In this document: positions 44,283 through 54,950 of the stretch, piece after piece
Layout: every line of letters starts with the position of its first letter
Position numbering within the stretch: the stretch's first letter is position 1
Assembly (NCBI GenBank): GCA_033557465.1
Contig: CM066033.1
Location: forward strand, 1,246,525,523-1,246,589,522
Direction: 5' to 3'
Source: Ichthyophis bannanicus
Taxonomy: Eukaryota; Chordata; Amphibia; Gymnophiona; Ichthyophiidae
DNA: 64,000 nucleotides
Translations under genes and position numbers: made by a program
Notes under the pieces: generated by a model
Databases searched by the model: none
What the model saw: the letters and a program-made list of their open reading frames with translations, nothing else
What the model was told of the DNA's origin: nothing

Positions 44283-44516
44283 TTTCTGTACCTTGCAACT
44301 CGATCTCTGCTTTGCCTAAACTGTGCCCCTGAGAAAGCTTAAGATTGTTTTCCCTCAATAAGCAGGATTGATTCAGTCAACCAAGTGACGACGACATCCA
44401 TCACTGGAATAGAAGCTGCTTTTCCAAAGCTCAGAACTTGAGTGTAAAGTTCAGAGCATGTACTGCCCTTCCTGTGCAGTGATCTCCTCAGTTTTGTTCT
44501 TCTGCTCTGCGCAGTA
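44283..44516. other. Spacer between D3 and the minus-strand CR1
   Basis: No feature recognised. Confidence 0.5.
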
Positions 44517-45163
44517 GACATAAAAACATGATGGCAGAAAAAGATCATATGGCCTATCCAGTCTACTATTATATTTTATTTATTTAATATCTTTTCTTTA
44601 CCGTTGTCTACTATAGTCCTTTTTTTTCCCTTTAGAAGTCTTTGTATTGGTCCCATGCTTTCTTTAATTCAGATGCTGTCCTGGTCTCTACTACCTCCAC
44701 TGGGAGACTATTTCACGCATCTACCTCTCTTTCCATAAAGAAATTTCTGCATATTACTCCTGCATCTCTCCCCTTTCACTTTCATCCTATGCCCCCTAAT
44801 TGCAGAGCATTTATGCCACAAAGCTATTTAAACGTGTCTCTCATATCTCCTCTCTCCTGCCTTTCCTCCATAGTATACATATTGAGATCTTTAATTCTGT
44901 CCCCATATGTCCTATGACGAAGTCCACTGACTTTTTTGGTAGCCAGCCTCTGCACAGACTCCATCCTGTTTATATCCTTTTGAAGTGTTGTCTCTGGAAT
45001 TGCACACAATACTCCAAATGAGGTCTCCCCAAAGACTTATACAGAGCCAATATCACCTCCATCTTCCTGCTGGCCATTCTTCTCCCTATGCACCCAGGCA
45101 TCCTGGCTTTTGCCTTCGCCTTTTCTACCTTTTTAGCCACCTTAAGATAATTGGAAACAATCA
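44517..45163 (-). pseudogene. CR1-B RT C-terminal part
   Basis: Minus-strand frames read LYKSLGRPHLEYCVQFQRQHF and KDINRMESVQRLATKKVSGL, RTYGDRIKDLNMYTMEERQE, matching the C-terminus of the CR1 in D4 (50260-50480). D4 cuts it at 45163, inside the segment that reads VVSDDLKVAKQVEKA in that copy. Confidence 0.88.
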
Positions 45164-45501
45164 ATCTCCAGGAACAAGCAGGAATGAGTCTTCACATAAT
45201 GCGTCCAATCAGAAAGCTTTTGGAAGCATCCCAACACGCCTGCACACTGCCTTCCCTCCTTCCCAACTGCCTCTCCTCAGTTTTCGTTTTTCCGCGGAGC
45301 CGGCAGGACGTCCTCCTGTCACCGCAGAAAATTCTTCTTTTATTTTTTAGTTTTCTTGTGGTCGCGGCTGCCTTCCCCGACGCCACCGGTACCGCCAGTA
45401 TTTCTTTCTTCTTTTCTTGTAAAATTTTTCCTTAAGGAATATATTTTTTCTTCTTAGTGTCTCACGGTTCTCAGGCCTTCTAGGCCTCTCCATTTTTCCT
45501 C

Positions 45502-47430
45502 ATGGAACCGCCAGCCACTTTCCCTAGGAAATGTACAAACTGTGGCAGTAAAACTTTATTTTTAGACACTCACAATTGGTGTCTAACCTGCTTGGGTCCT
45601 GCCCATTTTCCTCCGGAGCCTTCGGGCACCAGTACTGTGAGAAGCATTTTTCAACATCGAGTTCCTCTCGACACGCGGTCCCCTTCCAGCTTCAGGGCAC
45701 CGACCATATCATCTTCTACACAGGATCAGGTAACCCAAAAACAGTCTATTAAGAGTAGCCAGTCCTCGAGCGGCACTTCTTATGCACAGCATAGAGATGC
45801 CTATGGCCTTGTCCTCGAGAATTCACTGGTTTCAAAACCCCGGTGGGAGTCTTTGGCCTCCAAAGCCTGTGTGGGGTTTCAGGTTGTTCCTGAGGTTCAC
45901 CCCTCACAGAACATACCTGAGCCATGCCCGGTGGTGGCATCCGCTCTGAGCGGTACCGATACCCCGGCATCGGCACTGGTGTTGGATGAAACATGCCTCA
46001 CCAAGGATCGTCGTCTGGCGTCCTCAGTACCTATGGGCCCGGTGGATATGCTTCAGACAGACTTTCCAGTATCGGTATCGACACCGATACTAGTACCGAC
46101 ATCGGTACCCTCCAGACGTGCATCGATAGACTCGCTTTCTTCGATGCCGAGTCTAGAATCGATCTCCAGTCTGGAGGACTGGGTACCGACTCGCTTGGGT
46201 ACTGACTCCCGTCGGTACCGAAGGCTTGGTTCCGATACTTCGGATCCGCAACGCTCGGTTCCTCCGACACCATTAGAGTTGCCACCAGCTGGCCTTCGTC
46301 CTCCAGTATCAGATACGGTACTGAAGTCGGCACCGATATCCACATTATCTTTGTTGTCGGTACCCTCCATGCTTCTCTTGTCAGGCTCGCTTCCCTCGAT
46401 GCCAAGTTTGGAATCGATCCCTAGCATGGACGATCTGTTACCGACTGTCGCTGGTCCTGACCTGCAGTACCAGCGACCACCATCTAAGCCTATATACTTA
46501 GATAGATCCCTCAGTGCCAGCGCTAGTTCTTCATCAGATCTAGCCTTTCCAGGGGAAGTTCCCTCTAGGGATCCTTCTTTCCAGACTTTCCTCCTGGATA
46601 TGGCTAAATCACTTGCCATTCCTACTCCTGGACAAGATCCTACACATGGGAATACAGAATACCTCTCTGTTCCTAACAAAGCAAAGGAGAACATAATGCT
46701 TCCTTTGTATCATTCTTTGCAGGATCTCCTTCTACAAATGTGGGAAGCTCCTTTAAAGTTACTCCCACTTTCTAGAGCAACTGATCTTCTATATCAGGTG
46801 CCCCCCTCTCCAGGGTTTCAAAAGACTGAACTTCCTCATCATTCCATTGTGGTAGAATCAGCAATGAGGCGAGTGAAGAGTAATAAAAAGCACTCTTCTT
46901 GTCCGCCAGGTCGTGAGTCTAAGACACTAGATGCCTTTGGACGTCAAATCTTCCAGACATCCATGCTTTCAGCAAGGATTCTCTCATATATTTTTTATAT
47001 GGGTCTATCTCTTGAGGAGATCACAAAGCAATTACATCTTTTGACTCCTTTTCTTCAAGAGCCCAGATGTACAGACTATTCCTCACTGGTTAGTCATACT
47101 CAGAATATCTCTAAGTTTCTTACTCGTGCTACCCTAGACTCCTTTGAGTCTGTTAGCAGGACTTCTGCTATAGCTATAGGGGCACGACGTAGAGCCTGGC
47201 TTCAAGCCTCAGACTTGGACAAATGGGCACAGGAAAGACTGGGAAATACTCCTTGCACTGGAGAAAATCTCTTCAACAAGGAGTCTTTACTTCAGGTTAC
47301 TCAGTTTTCCACTGACTTTCCTTTTTCCAGAGGCTGTTCTACGCCGCCTTCTTTTCCAGTAGGTAGGAAATGTCCTACCAAACTTTCTTCCCCTAAGGGG
47401 AGAAGATTTTACCTATCATCTGCCCATCAT
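45502..47430 (+). pseudogene. D4 gag-like ORF1, open until the CR1 insertion
   Basis: Best-preserved gag of the window: ATG at 45502 and 643 open codons to the CR1 junction. N-terminus MEPPATFPRKCTNCGSKTLF with C-x2-C and WCLTCLGPAHFP zinc-binding pattern (the usual H is kept). Ser/Pro/Val-rich middle with repeated VPTS/VPS units from GGTACC words (45950-46340). C-terminal conserved block HSLQDLLLQMWEAPLK, SARILSYIFYMGLSLEEITK and LQASDLDKWAQERLGNTPC. The frame runs a few codons into CR1 and stops at 47457. Coding capacity of subfamily B appears limited to this protein. Confidence 0.88.
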
Positions 47431-47431
47431 T

Positions 47432-47917
47432 GGAGACTCTCTTCTGAGGGGTACTGAGGCGTCCGTCTGCCGACCAGACTTGATTTCCAGAGAGGTATGC
47501 TGTCTGCCTGGTGCCAAAATCCAAGATGTTATGGAGAGTTTGCCGAGACTCATCAAGCCCACTGACTATTACCCAATGTTGCTAATCCATGTTGGAACAA
47601 ATGATACTGCCAGGTATACCTCGGAACGTATCAAAAGTGACTTCATGGCTCTGGGACAGAGGGTGAAGCAGTTAGGTGCACAGGTGGTGTTCTCTTCAAT
47701 CCTCCCTGTTGAGGGTAAAGGCCAAGGCAGAGAGGCTCGCATCCTGGAGATGAATGCATGGCTGCGTGGATGGTGCCATCGAGAGCGTTTCTTTTTCCTA
47801 GACCATGGGATGCTGTTCCAAGGGTTGCAGAGCAGAGATGGCATCCATCTGTCCAAGAAAGGTCAACGCATCTTCGGTAGTAGACTAGCTAATCTACTGA
47901 AGAGTGCTTTAAACTAG
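47432..47917 (+). pseudogene. CR1-A ORF1, SGNH/GDSL esterase-like domain, 5' truncated
   Basis: Open from the junction: GDSLLRGTEASVCRPDLISR opens with the GDSL block (nucleophile Ser), then LLIHVGTNDTARYTSE (the GxND block) and RDGIHLSKKGQRIFG with the D-x2-H block. These are the three catalytic regions of SGNH hydrolases, the domain found in many CR1 ORF1 proteins. The N-terminal zinc-finger and coiled-coil part is missing by truncation. Stop at 47915-47917. No promoter, so presumably not expressed. Confidence 0.88.
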
Positions 47918-47922
47918 ATTCA

Positions 47923-50750
47923 TTGGGGATAGGTGAAGAAAGCCCCCAGGTAAGTGAAAGCCCCCAGGTAGGTGATACATTAAATACCTTTATGGAAATG
48001 GGTAACAGGGGTAACATATGGAAAGCAGTGTGTATAAATGCCCGTAGCATGGGAAATAAGATCCCTGACGTTGAAGCTTTGGTGGGAGTGGCTGACTTGG
48101 ATTTAGTGGCAGTTACAGAAACATGGTTCACAGAAAACCATGACTGGGATGTAACTATACCTGGCTATACTTTATTCAGAAAGGACAGGGTAGGAAGAAG
48201 TGGAGGAAGAGTGGCACTATATGTAAAAACTACTATTAAAGCTTTGGAATTACAGAGCTTAAAAGGGAGAGAGGAGGCATTGTGGGTTAAACTAGAAAGA
48301 GGGAAAGAAAAATCTATTTGCATTGGTGTGATATACAGAACTCCCTCACAAGAGGAAGAGGTGGACAGAGAGTTAATTGAAGACATACGCAGCATTGCTA
48401 GGAAAGGGGAAGTGCTACTGATAGGAGATTTCAATATGCCAGATGTTGATTGGGACATTCCTGCTGCAGTATCATCTAGAAGTAAGAAGATCCTGGATTC
48501 TCTACAGGGAGAACTATTCAGGCAATTGGTAACAGACCCCACACATGAAGGGACCATACTGGACTTGGTGCTTACCAATGGTGAAAGTGTTTCTGATGTT
48601 GTAGTGGGAGATCATTTTGCATCCAGTGATCACTAGATGGTGTGGTTCAGTATTAGAACTAGGGCTGTTAGAATCCATTCCAAGGTGAGGATCTTAGACT
48701 TTAGGAAGACTAACTTTGCGAAGATGGGCCAATACCTCAGGGAGTCGTTAGTGGGATGGGAACAGCTGGGGGATGTAGAAAAACAGTGGGCAAAACTGAA
48801 AGGAGGTATTTTAAGGGCAACCAACCTTTTTGTTAAAATGGTAAATAAAGGCAAAAGGAAAAGGAGACCGCTATGGTTTTCTAAGGAAATAGCTGAAAAA
48901 GTGAAGAAAAAGAGGGAGGCCTTCATGAAATACAAGAGATCACAGAGAGAGGAAGACAGGCATCTGTATTTGGAAAAACTTAGAGAAGCTAGCAAAGTAG
49001 TCAAGAAGGTAAAGATTCAAAAGGAGGAGGAAATAGCCAATGCAATAAAATGGGGGGATAAGACTTTTTTCAGATATATTAGTGAGAAGATGAAGGGCAA
49101 AAGTGATATTGTCAGACTCAAGGGTGCAGGGGGGGTGAATATGTAGAAGCTGTGTTCACAGATGAAGAACCAGGAGCAGGACCTCAGAAAACACCCACAA
49201 ATAGGAACAGAAGCGAGGGACATCTTTAACAATTTTCAGAAGACTGTGTTCGTGAGAAACTAGCTCAACTTAAAGTAGACAAAGCGATGAGACCGGATGG
49301 GATACACCCTAGAATACTGAGGGAACTTGGGGACGTTCTAGCATCTCCACTGACTGACCTTTTCAATGCCTCATTGGAGTCGGGAGTGGTGCCAAAGGAC
49401 TGGAGAGAGGCTCATGTGGTGCCTTTACACAAAAGCAGAAGTAAGGATGTGGTTGAAAACTACAGGCCGGTTAGTTTAACTTTGGTCGTGAGTAAATTAT
49501 TGGAAACGCTGCTGACAGAGAAAATAGTGAGGTTTCTGGAGTCCAGCGGAATACAGGATCCGAGGCAGCATGGATTCACCAGAGGCAGGTCTTGTCAGAC
49601 AAATCTGATTGATTTCTTTGACTGGGTGACCAGGGAGTTGGACCGAGGGAGAGCTCTAGATGTGGTGTATTTAGATTTCAGTAAAGCCTTTGACACTGTT
49701 CCTCACAGGCGACTTATAAACAAACTGAGCACCCTAGGAATGGACCCTAAAGTTACTGCTTGGGTTAGAAATTGGTTGGGTGGGAGGCGACAAAGAGTAC
49801 AAGTAAATGGAGCTCACTCTGAGGAGAAGGATGTTACCAGTGGTGTGCCCCAGGGATCTGTCCTTGGTCCGATTCTTTTTAACATCTTTGTTAGTGATAT
49901 AGCGGAAGGGCTGTCGGGTAAGGTTTGCCTCTTTGCAGATGATACCAAAATCTGCAATAGAGTAGACACCCAGAAAGGTGTAGATAACATGAGGAGGGAT
50001 CTAGCTAAGCTTGAAGAATGGTCTAGAATTTGGCAGCTGGGATTTAATGTTAAAAAATGTAAGGTCATGCATTTGGGCTGCAGCAATCCAAGGGAGCAAT
50101 ACAGTATAGGAGGTGAAGAACTTTTTTCCACTAAAGAAGAGCGGGACCTAGGCGTGGTTGTGTCTGATGATCTTAAAGTAGCTAAACAGGTAGAAAAGGC
50201 GACGGCAAAAGCTAGAAGGATGCTTGGGTGCATACGGAGAGGAATGGCTAGCAGAAAAAAGGAGGTGATAATGCCTCTGTATAAGTCTTTGGTGCGACCT
50301 CATTTGGAGTATAGTGTGCAATTTTGGAGACCGCACCTTCAAAAGGATGTGAACAGGATGGAGTTGGTGCAGAGGGTGGCTACTAAAATGATTGATGGGC
50401 TTCATTATAAAGCATATGAGGACAGCCTTAAGGATCTTAATATGTACACCTTAGAGGAAAGGCGGGATAGAGGTGATATGATTGAGATGTTTAAATACCT
50501 CCGTGGCATAAATGTTCAGGGAGAGAGCCTCTTTCAATTGAAAGCAAGTTCTGCTACGAGGGGACGTGGGATGAGGGTGAAGGGAGATAGATTCAGGAGT
50601 GATATACGGAAATATTTCTTTACGGAAAGAGTAGTGGATCCGTGGAATAGTCTCCCAGTGGAGGTGGTAGAGATGAGGACAGTAACTAAATTCAAAAAAG
50701 CATGGGACAAACACAGAGGATCTCTAAAGGTAAAAAGTGGACTGTTGTAG
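47923..50750 (+). pseudogene. CR1-A ORF2: endonuclease and reverse transcriptase, few lesions
   Basis: Endonuclease: VCINARSMGNKI, VAVTETWFTENH, SGGRVALYVKTTIK, GVIYRTPSQ, IGDFNMPDVDWD and ASSDH. The next codon is TAG (48634), where the minus-strand paralogue CR1-B has CAG; the frame then continues to 49146. A frameshift and a TAG around 49145 end it. The RT resumes at 49287 with 487 open codons: RPDGIHPRILRELGD, VENYRPVSLTLVVSKLLE, QHGFTRGRSCQTNLIDFF, YLDFSKAFDTVPH, GVPQGSVLGPILFNIF and LFADDTKICN, down to the C-terminus at 50750. It is a young copy with one nonsense codon and one frame disruption. Confidence 0.92.
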
Positions 50751-50838
50751 TTGTTGATATGGGAGGACAGACTAGATAGGCCATGTGGTCTTTTTCTGTC
50801 ATCATGTTTCTATGTTTCTATGTTCCTATGTTTCTATG

Positions 50839-52519
50839 TTCCCAAACAGGGGAAACATCGCCCTGGTCTGAGGAATCCACAACCTCAACAGGGTTGACAA
50901 ACCCAGCAATCGCAGGGTTTCAAATAGATCATTGCCCCTTTCGGTTGGGGGGTTAGGATGGCAGTCTGCTTCTTTTCACTTGAAGTATCTGCACTAATTT
51001 TATCCTAACCTACCTAGATATCTCTTCATGAGACATCTTTTCTCTAAGAGTCTTTATGAGGATCATGCCCATACTTAACAGATTTTCCTCTTCCTCTTGG
51101 AGGAAAGAGAGGTAACAACTATCAATAGACAGTTGTTTCCCTGTATTGGCAGGTATCATCTCACCTGTCAGAGACTTCCTCCAAAGTGGGTCTCTTGCAA
51201 CTCTGTCTTACCTCCCTCTTACTACAACATTTGGTTTGTAAGAGTGACTTTTTACACGGGTAAGCCCCTATGGTCTTCTATCTGTTCTACCTGGGGATTC
51301 TCCCCTCTGGAGTTGTCTTCCCCCTTGTTACCTTAGGGCAGCTCCTCAGACAATAGGAAATCCTACCATGTCTGTTTTCTTTTTCCCAATCTAAAAAAAA
51401 AAAAAAAAAAAAAAAAAGGAGAGAAAAGAAACTCTCCATGCTGCCCTGATAGTTGCTGCAGATGCAAAAATTCCTAGTGGTTAGGCCACAGGTTTTGTCC
51501 ACTACACAACCAGGGCTTCTCCTCCACTAGCAATCCTCCTAGCTCAGTGCTAAGTCCCAAACAGAGTATCAACCTCGTTTGGGAAACCCTGTAATCTTTG
51601 TAAGGTTGGTTAACTTCTATTCTTTGCCCCCTTGTCCTTGGCAGAATAGTTGGTTACCTACTGGCTTTCCACATTCCTCACCAAGGATCATCCACAGCCA
51701 GTTTTTTCTTTTAAACAACCTGCAGCATGCTCTCTACAACTCTACAAAGTAGCTTTGCACTATGGGCCCTTGCTAGAGAGCATTAGTATCTTGCCTAACA
51801 GATAATCCCAGATGGTTAAAAAGGGTTTCCCCCAGTCATGTTCATGCCTGGCAGGTATTCTCTACCCTTTCCATCTTATTTTAAATCTCTGTTGAGGCAT
51901 AAGCCTCAGGCCTTTTATTACATTAAAGCCTAAAAGGAGGGCCAATTCCCTGGCTTGGCCCATATCGCCTTGGGTTTTCCCGTCAGGGATAAATTCTTCA
52001 CTGGCAACTAGAGGATACCTAATACCCATCTTGCCTTCATAGGCAGATCACTAGGGTATCTTCCTCCAGAGGCCTCTTCTATCCAATCTCCATACTACAA
52101 TTCTGGAGATATCTGGACTTCCTGTCTGCAGACTGGCGTTATCCTCTGCCATTTTCACGTAGGCCATCCTGGTTATTCAAGAGCTCAAATTCTGCAAAGA
52201 ATTAAGTCGCCTTCTTGTCAGGGACACCCTCCTCTGACTTTGCCAGTCATAACCAGGAGATGAGGATTTTTTCTATTTATCTACTCAAGCAGGTATCAAC
52301 CTTCTTGCTGTCAGATGAATCTTCCTCTCTCTCTATAAGGGGGGATGGGGTTCTCCGGACATCTCTCCATCCATATACCTGGAGACATGTCTCTATATGC
52401 CTGCCTATTCATCTAGGTATATATAGATATATATAGATACAGATATATACTTATCTATATCTGTGTGTCTTCTGCCCATATATATATCTCTTTATAGATA
52501 TGTGCATATATACCCTATA

Positions 52520-52561
<42 letters not shown>

Positions 52562-53400
52562 TATTTACAGATATAATGAGATATATCTTAGATAGATCTG
52601 TGTCCATCTACTTATCTGTCAGATTCAGATATCCTTACATTCCTATATGATCCTGACAAATGGGCACTGTGCCAGCATACTTAGGGGGCTACACCTATAA
52701 CCACTTCCTGTGGTAATTAACTATCTTTATCTTTACCATAACCTTTTCAGGTTAGGTACTCCTGAAGCTCTCCATGTACCTTTTTTCATTCCTAATTGAC
52801 CCCATTTAGGAAAGACTTTGCAGAGCTTCAGTTGCTCTAAAGCTTAGCGCTCCTGAGTCTGTCTTTACTTTCTTATCAGATTCAAGGGTCTCCATACCCT
52901 TTCTCCCCTACATGGACTGATCCAACCCCAGTCCAGTTGGGTCAGACTCATTTTTTCTCTTGGACCAAAACAGCTTAAGCTTTCTTTAATAGTACCTTCT
53001 GCGTCTCCGCTGAAGTTCTACCTCTTAGACTACCCCAGTTTTCCCCTGGGGCTATTTCTCACCCTGAAGGGTTCTGACCTCCACTTGTTTTTGTTCTACT
53101 TTATTACCTCTACTTCTCAGTGAGGTACCCCTTGAGCACATTCACGGGCTGTTCTATCAGATCCATATGTAGCTCAGTGCACCTGTGCATTGCCAACAAG
53201 GGAGGCCCAGATCACAATATTTTACTACCAAATGCCCTCAATACAGGGTCTTCCCGTTCTGAAGCCCTGTTCTAGCCAGCTGTTCCACAGCTCCTTTTCT
53301 GTATTCAACTCCTACCCTCCATCCCCAGGATGCCTGAGGTCCTGAGGAATAGCATGACTCGTTCTAGACTTGCAACATGCTAGGACTCCCTCCGGGCATC
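50839..53400 (+). other. Degraded pol interior of subfamily B (D4)
   Basis: Lines up with 27840-30510 of D2. No RT, RNase H or recombinase frame. Contains the TA microsatellite (52418-52575) and the RNase H echo TAGCTTTGCACTATGGGCCC near 51750. Confidence 0.75.
52418..52575 (+). repeat. TA/TATC microsatellite in D4
   Basis: Counterpart of the array in D2 with a different length and phase. Confidence 0.9.
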
Positions 53401-53416
53401 TGAGCTTGGGAGTCCC

Positions 53417-53512
53417 CATATGTGAAGACTCATTCCTGCTTGTTCCTGGAGATAGCACAGTTACTTACCTGTAACAGGTGATCTCTGGGAACAGCAGGAA
53501 TAAGTCTTCACA
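53417..53512. repeat. D4 internal complementary region
   Basis: Same organisation as in D2: reverse complement of the left end (to GGAGATA) joined to that of the right end (GCACAGTTACTTACC onward). Confidence 0.9.
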
Positions 53513-53809
53513 ACCCACCCACCTCCCCTAGGAGTTGCATTTCTCTATCTCTATCTTTCCCTTCCTTGCTCTCTCTCTCTGTCTCAGCTTTAAAACTTAA
53601 CTGAGGAGAGGCAGTTGGGAAGGAGGGAAGGCAGCGCGCAGGCATGTTGGGATGCTTCCAAAAGCTTTCTGATTGGACACTGGGAAGCGTTCCTGCGCGG
53701 ACTCCGTTGGTACCGAGTACCCATATGTGAAGACGTATTCCTGCTGTTCCCAGAGATCACCTGTTACAGGTAAGTAACTGTGCTTTCCCAGGTCCTGCTT
53801 TTCTTTTGT

Positions 53810-54102
53810 TTTTATATATTTATTTATTTAACATTTCTTATATACCACCTTTCATGATATCAAGGTGGTTTACATTGAACAAACTGAAATTACATTGAAC
53901 AGGGCATTATAACTTGGAGATAACTATTTTACAGGGAACATGGGCAATGGAGGGTTAAGTGGCTTGCCCAAGACCACAAGGAGCACCTGTGGGACTAGAA
54001 ACCCCAGTCCTTCCGGCCCAAGGTTGCTGTCCTCTAGTGGGATTTGAACCCCCGACTTTCCGGCGCGAGGTACCTTGCCCCAACCACTAGGCCACTCCTC
54101 CA
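53810..54102 (-). repeat. tRNA-derived SINE (duplicated B-box family), minus strand
   Basis: Read on the minus strand: AGTGGCCTAGTGGTTGGGGC, the doubled GGCCGGAAGG segment, core GGGCAAGCCACTTAACCCTC, then a tail with AATGTAAACCACCTTGAT and AATAAATA. It lies in CR1-B, flanked by CTTTTGT and CTTTGTG, a probable short target duplication. Confidence 0.87.
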
Positions 54103-54794
54103 CTTTGTGGGGAGAAGTACGTCAGTCCCTATACTGTACTGCTGCTTTGGATTTTTGCAGCACGAATGTGTGACCTGGAATTTTTTTGTGTTAAATCTTA
54201 GCTGTCGAATTCTTGACCATTCTTCAACTTTAGAGAGATCCCTCCTCATGTTATCTTTTCCTTCCTGGTTGTTTAGTCTATTGCAGAATTTGGTATCATC
54301 TGTAAGGAGGCAGACCTTACCAGACAGTCTCTCTGCAATATCACTAACAAAAATGTTAAAAAAGAATTGGACCAAGGACAGGTCTCTACGGCACACTATT
54401 GGTTACATCCTTTTCCTCAGAGTAAGTTCCATTTACCTGTACCCTTTGTTACCTCCTACTCAACCAATTTCTAACTCAGGCAGTCACTTCAGGGTCTATT
54501 CCTAGTATGCTCAATTTATAAGTCGCCTGTGTGGAACAGTGTCAGACGTTACTGAAATCTAAGTACACTACATCTAGGACTCTCCCATGGTTCAACTCTC
54601 TGGTCACTTTGTCAAATAAAATTTACTAGGGACAGGTCTTGTCAGACAAATCTCACTAATTTCTTAATTTATTTATTTATTTACAATAAATAAGTCCCTA
54701 GTAAAACCATGCTTCCTTGCATCCTGCAATACATTGGAACTCAAGAACCTCACTTTCCTCTGTTTTAGCAGCATTTCCATTAGTTTACTGATAC
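54103..54794 (-). pseudogene. CR1-B RT palm segment
   Basis: On the minus strand: FFNIFVSDIAERLSGKVCLL then TDDTKFCN, where the active CR1 has FADDTK (Ala-Asp-Asp), so the palm motif is degenerate. A microinversion at about 54618-54668 and AT-rich filler lie further upstream in the element. Confidence 0.82.
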
Positions 54795-54950
54795 TACTGA
54801 ACATTTGTATAGCGCTACAAGACGTACGCAGTACTGCACAGACACATATAAAAGACGGTCCCAGCTTATCAGAGCTTACAATCTAGTCAAAACAGACAAC
54901 ACAGTTGTAAACACGGGATACATCTAGAGGGAGTGGTAAGGAAACATCTA
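54795..54950 (+). repeat. Unclassified interspersed repeat
   Basis: TATAGCGCTACAAGACGTAC, GCAGTACTGCACAGACACAT and CAGAGCTTACAATCTAGTC form a characteristic block between CR1-B and L2-3. It may be an element of its own or a part of the L2-3 5' region; I cannot decide. Confidence 0.45.

Larger units (their letters stand above)
47431..50838 (+). mobile_element. CR1 LINE (CR1-A), 5' truncated, inside D4
   Basis: About 3.4 kb. The 5' junction falls inside ORF1 at the GDSL block (GGAGACTCTCTT). The 3' end has the CR1-type repeated octamer TTTCTATG. The empty site in D2 reads CCCATCATTCAGATGTTCCC near 27822-27841; in D4 CCATCAT is followed by the CR1 and then TTCCCAAACAGG, so a few bases were lost and none were duplicated. 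CR1 insertions commonly lack clear duplications. Confidence 0.93.
45164..53783 (+). mobile_element. DIRS element, subfamily B, copy D4, with a CR1 inside
   Basis: Left ITR 45164-45282 (about 50 bp shorter than in D2), gag 45502-47430, CR1-A 47431-50838, degraded interior 50839-53400, internal complementary region 53417-53512, right ITR 53599-53757, right-end extension to 53783. Without CR1-A it is about 5.2 kb, as D2. It inserted into CR1-B. A run of about 25 A lies near 51394-51418 where D2 has only six. Confidence 0.92.

Noticed and set aside
44283..44516. Flank homology linking D3 and D1 as a segmental duplication
   Set aside because: The sequences after the right ends (ACACATTAATATCC after D1, CTGTACCTTGCAACTC after D3) do not match beyond the shared TTT.
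46053..46694. 213-codon minus-strand open frame inside D4
   Set aside because: Antisense shadow of the repetitive gag; its composition follows the GGTACC word array.
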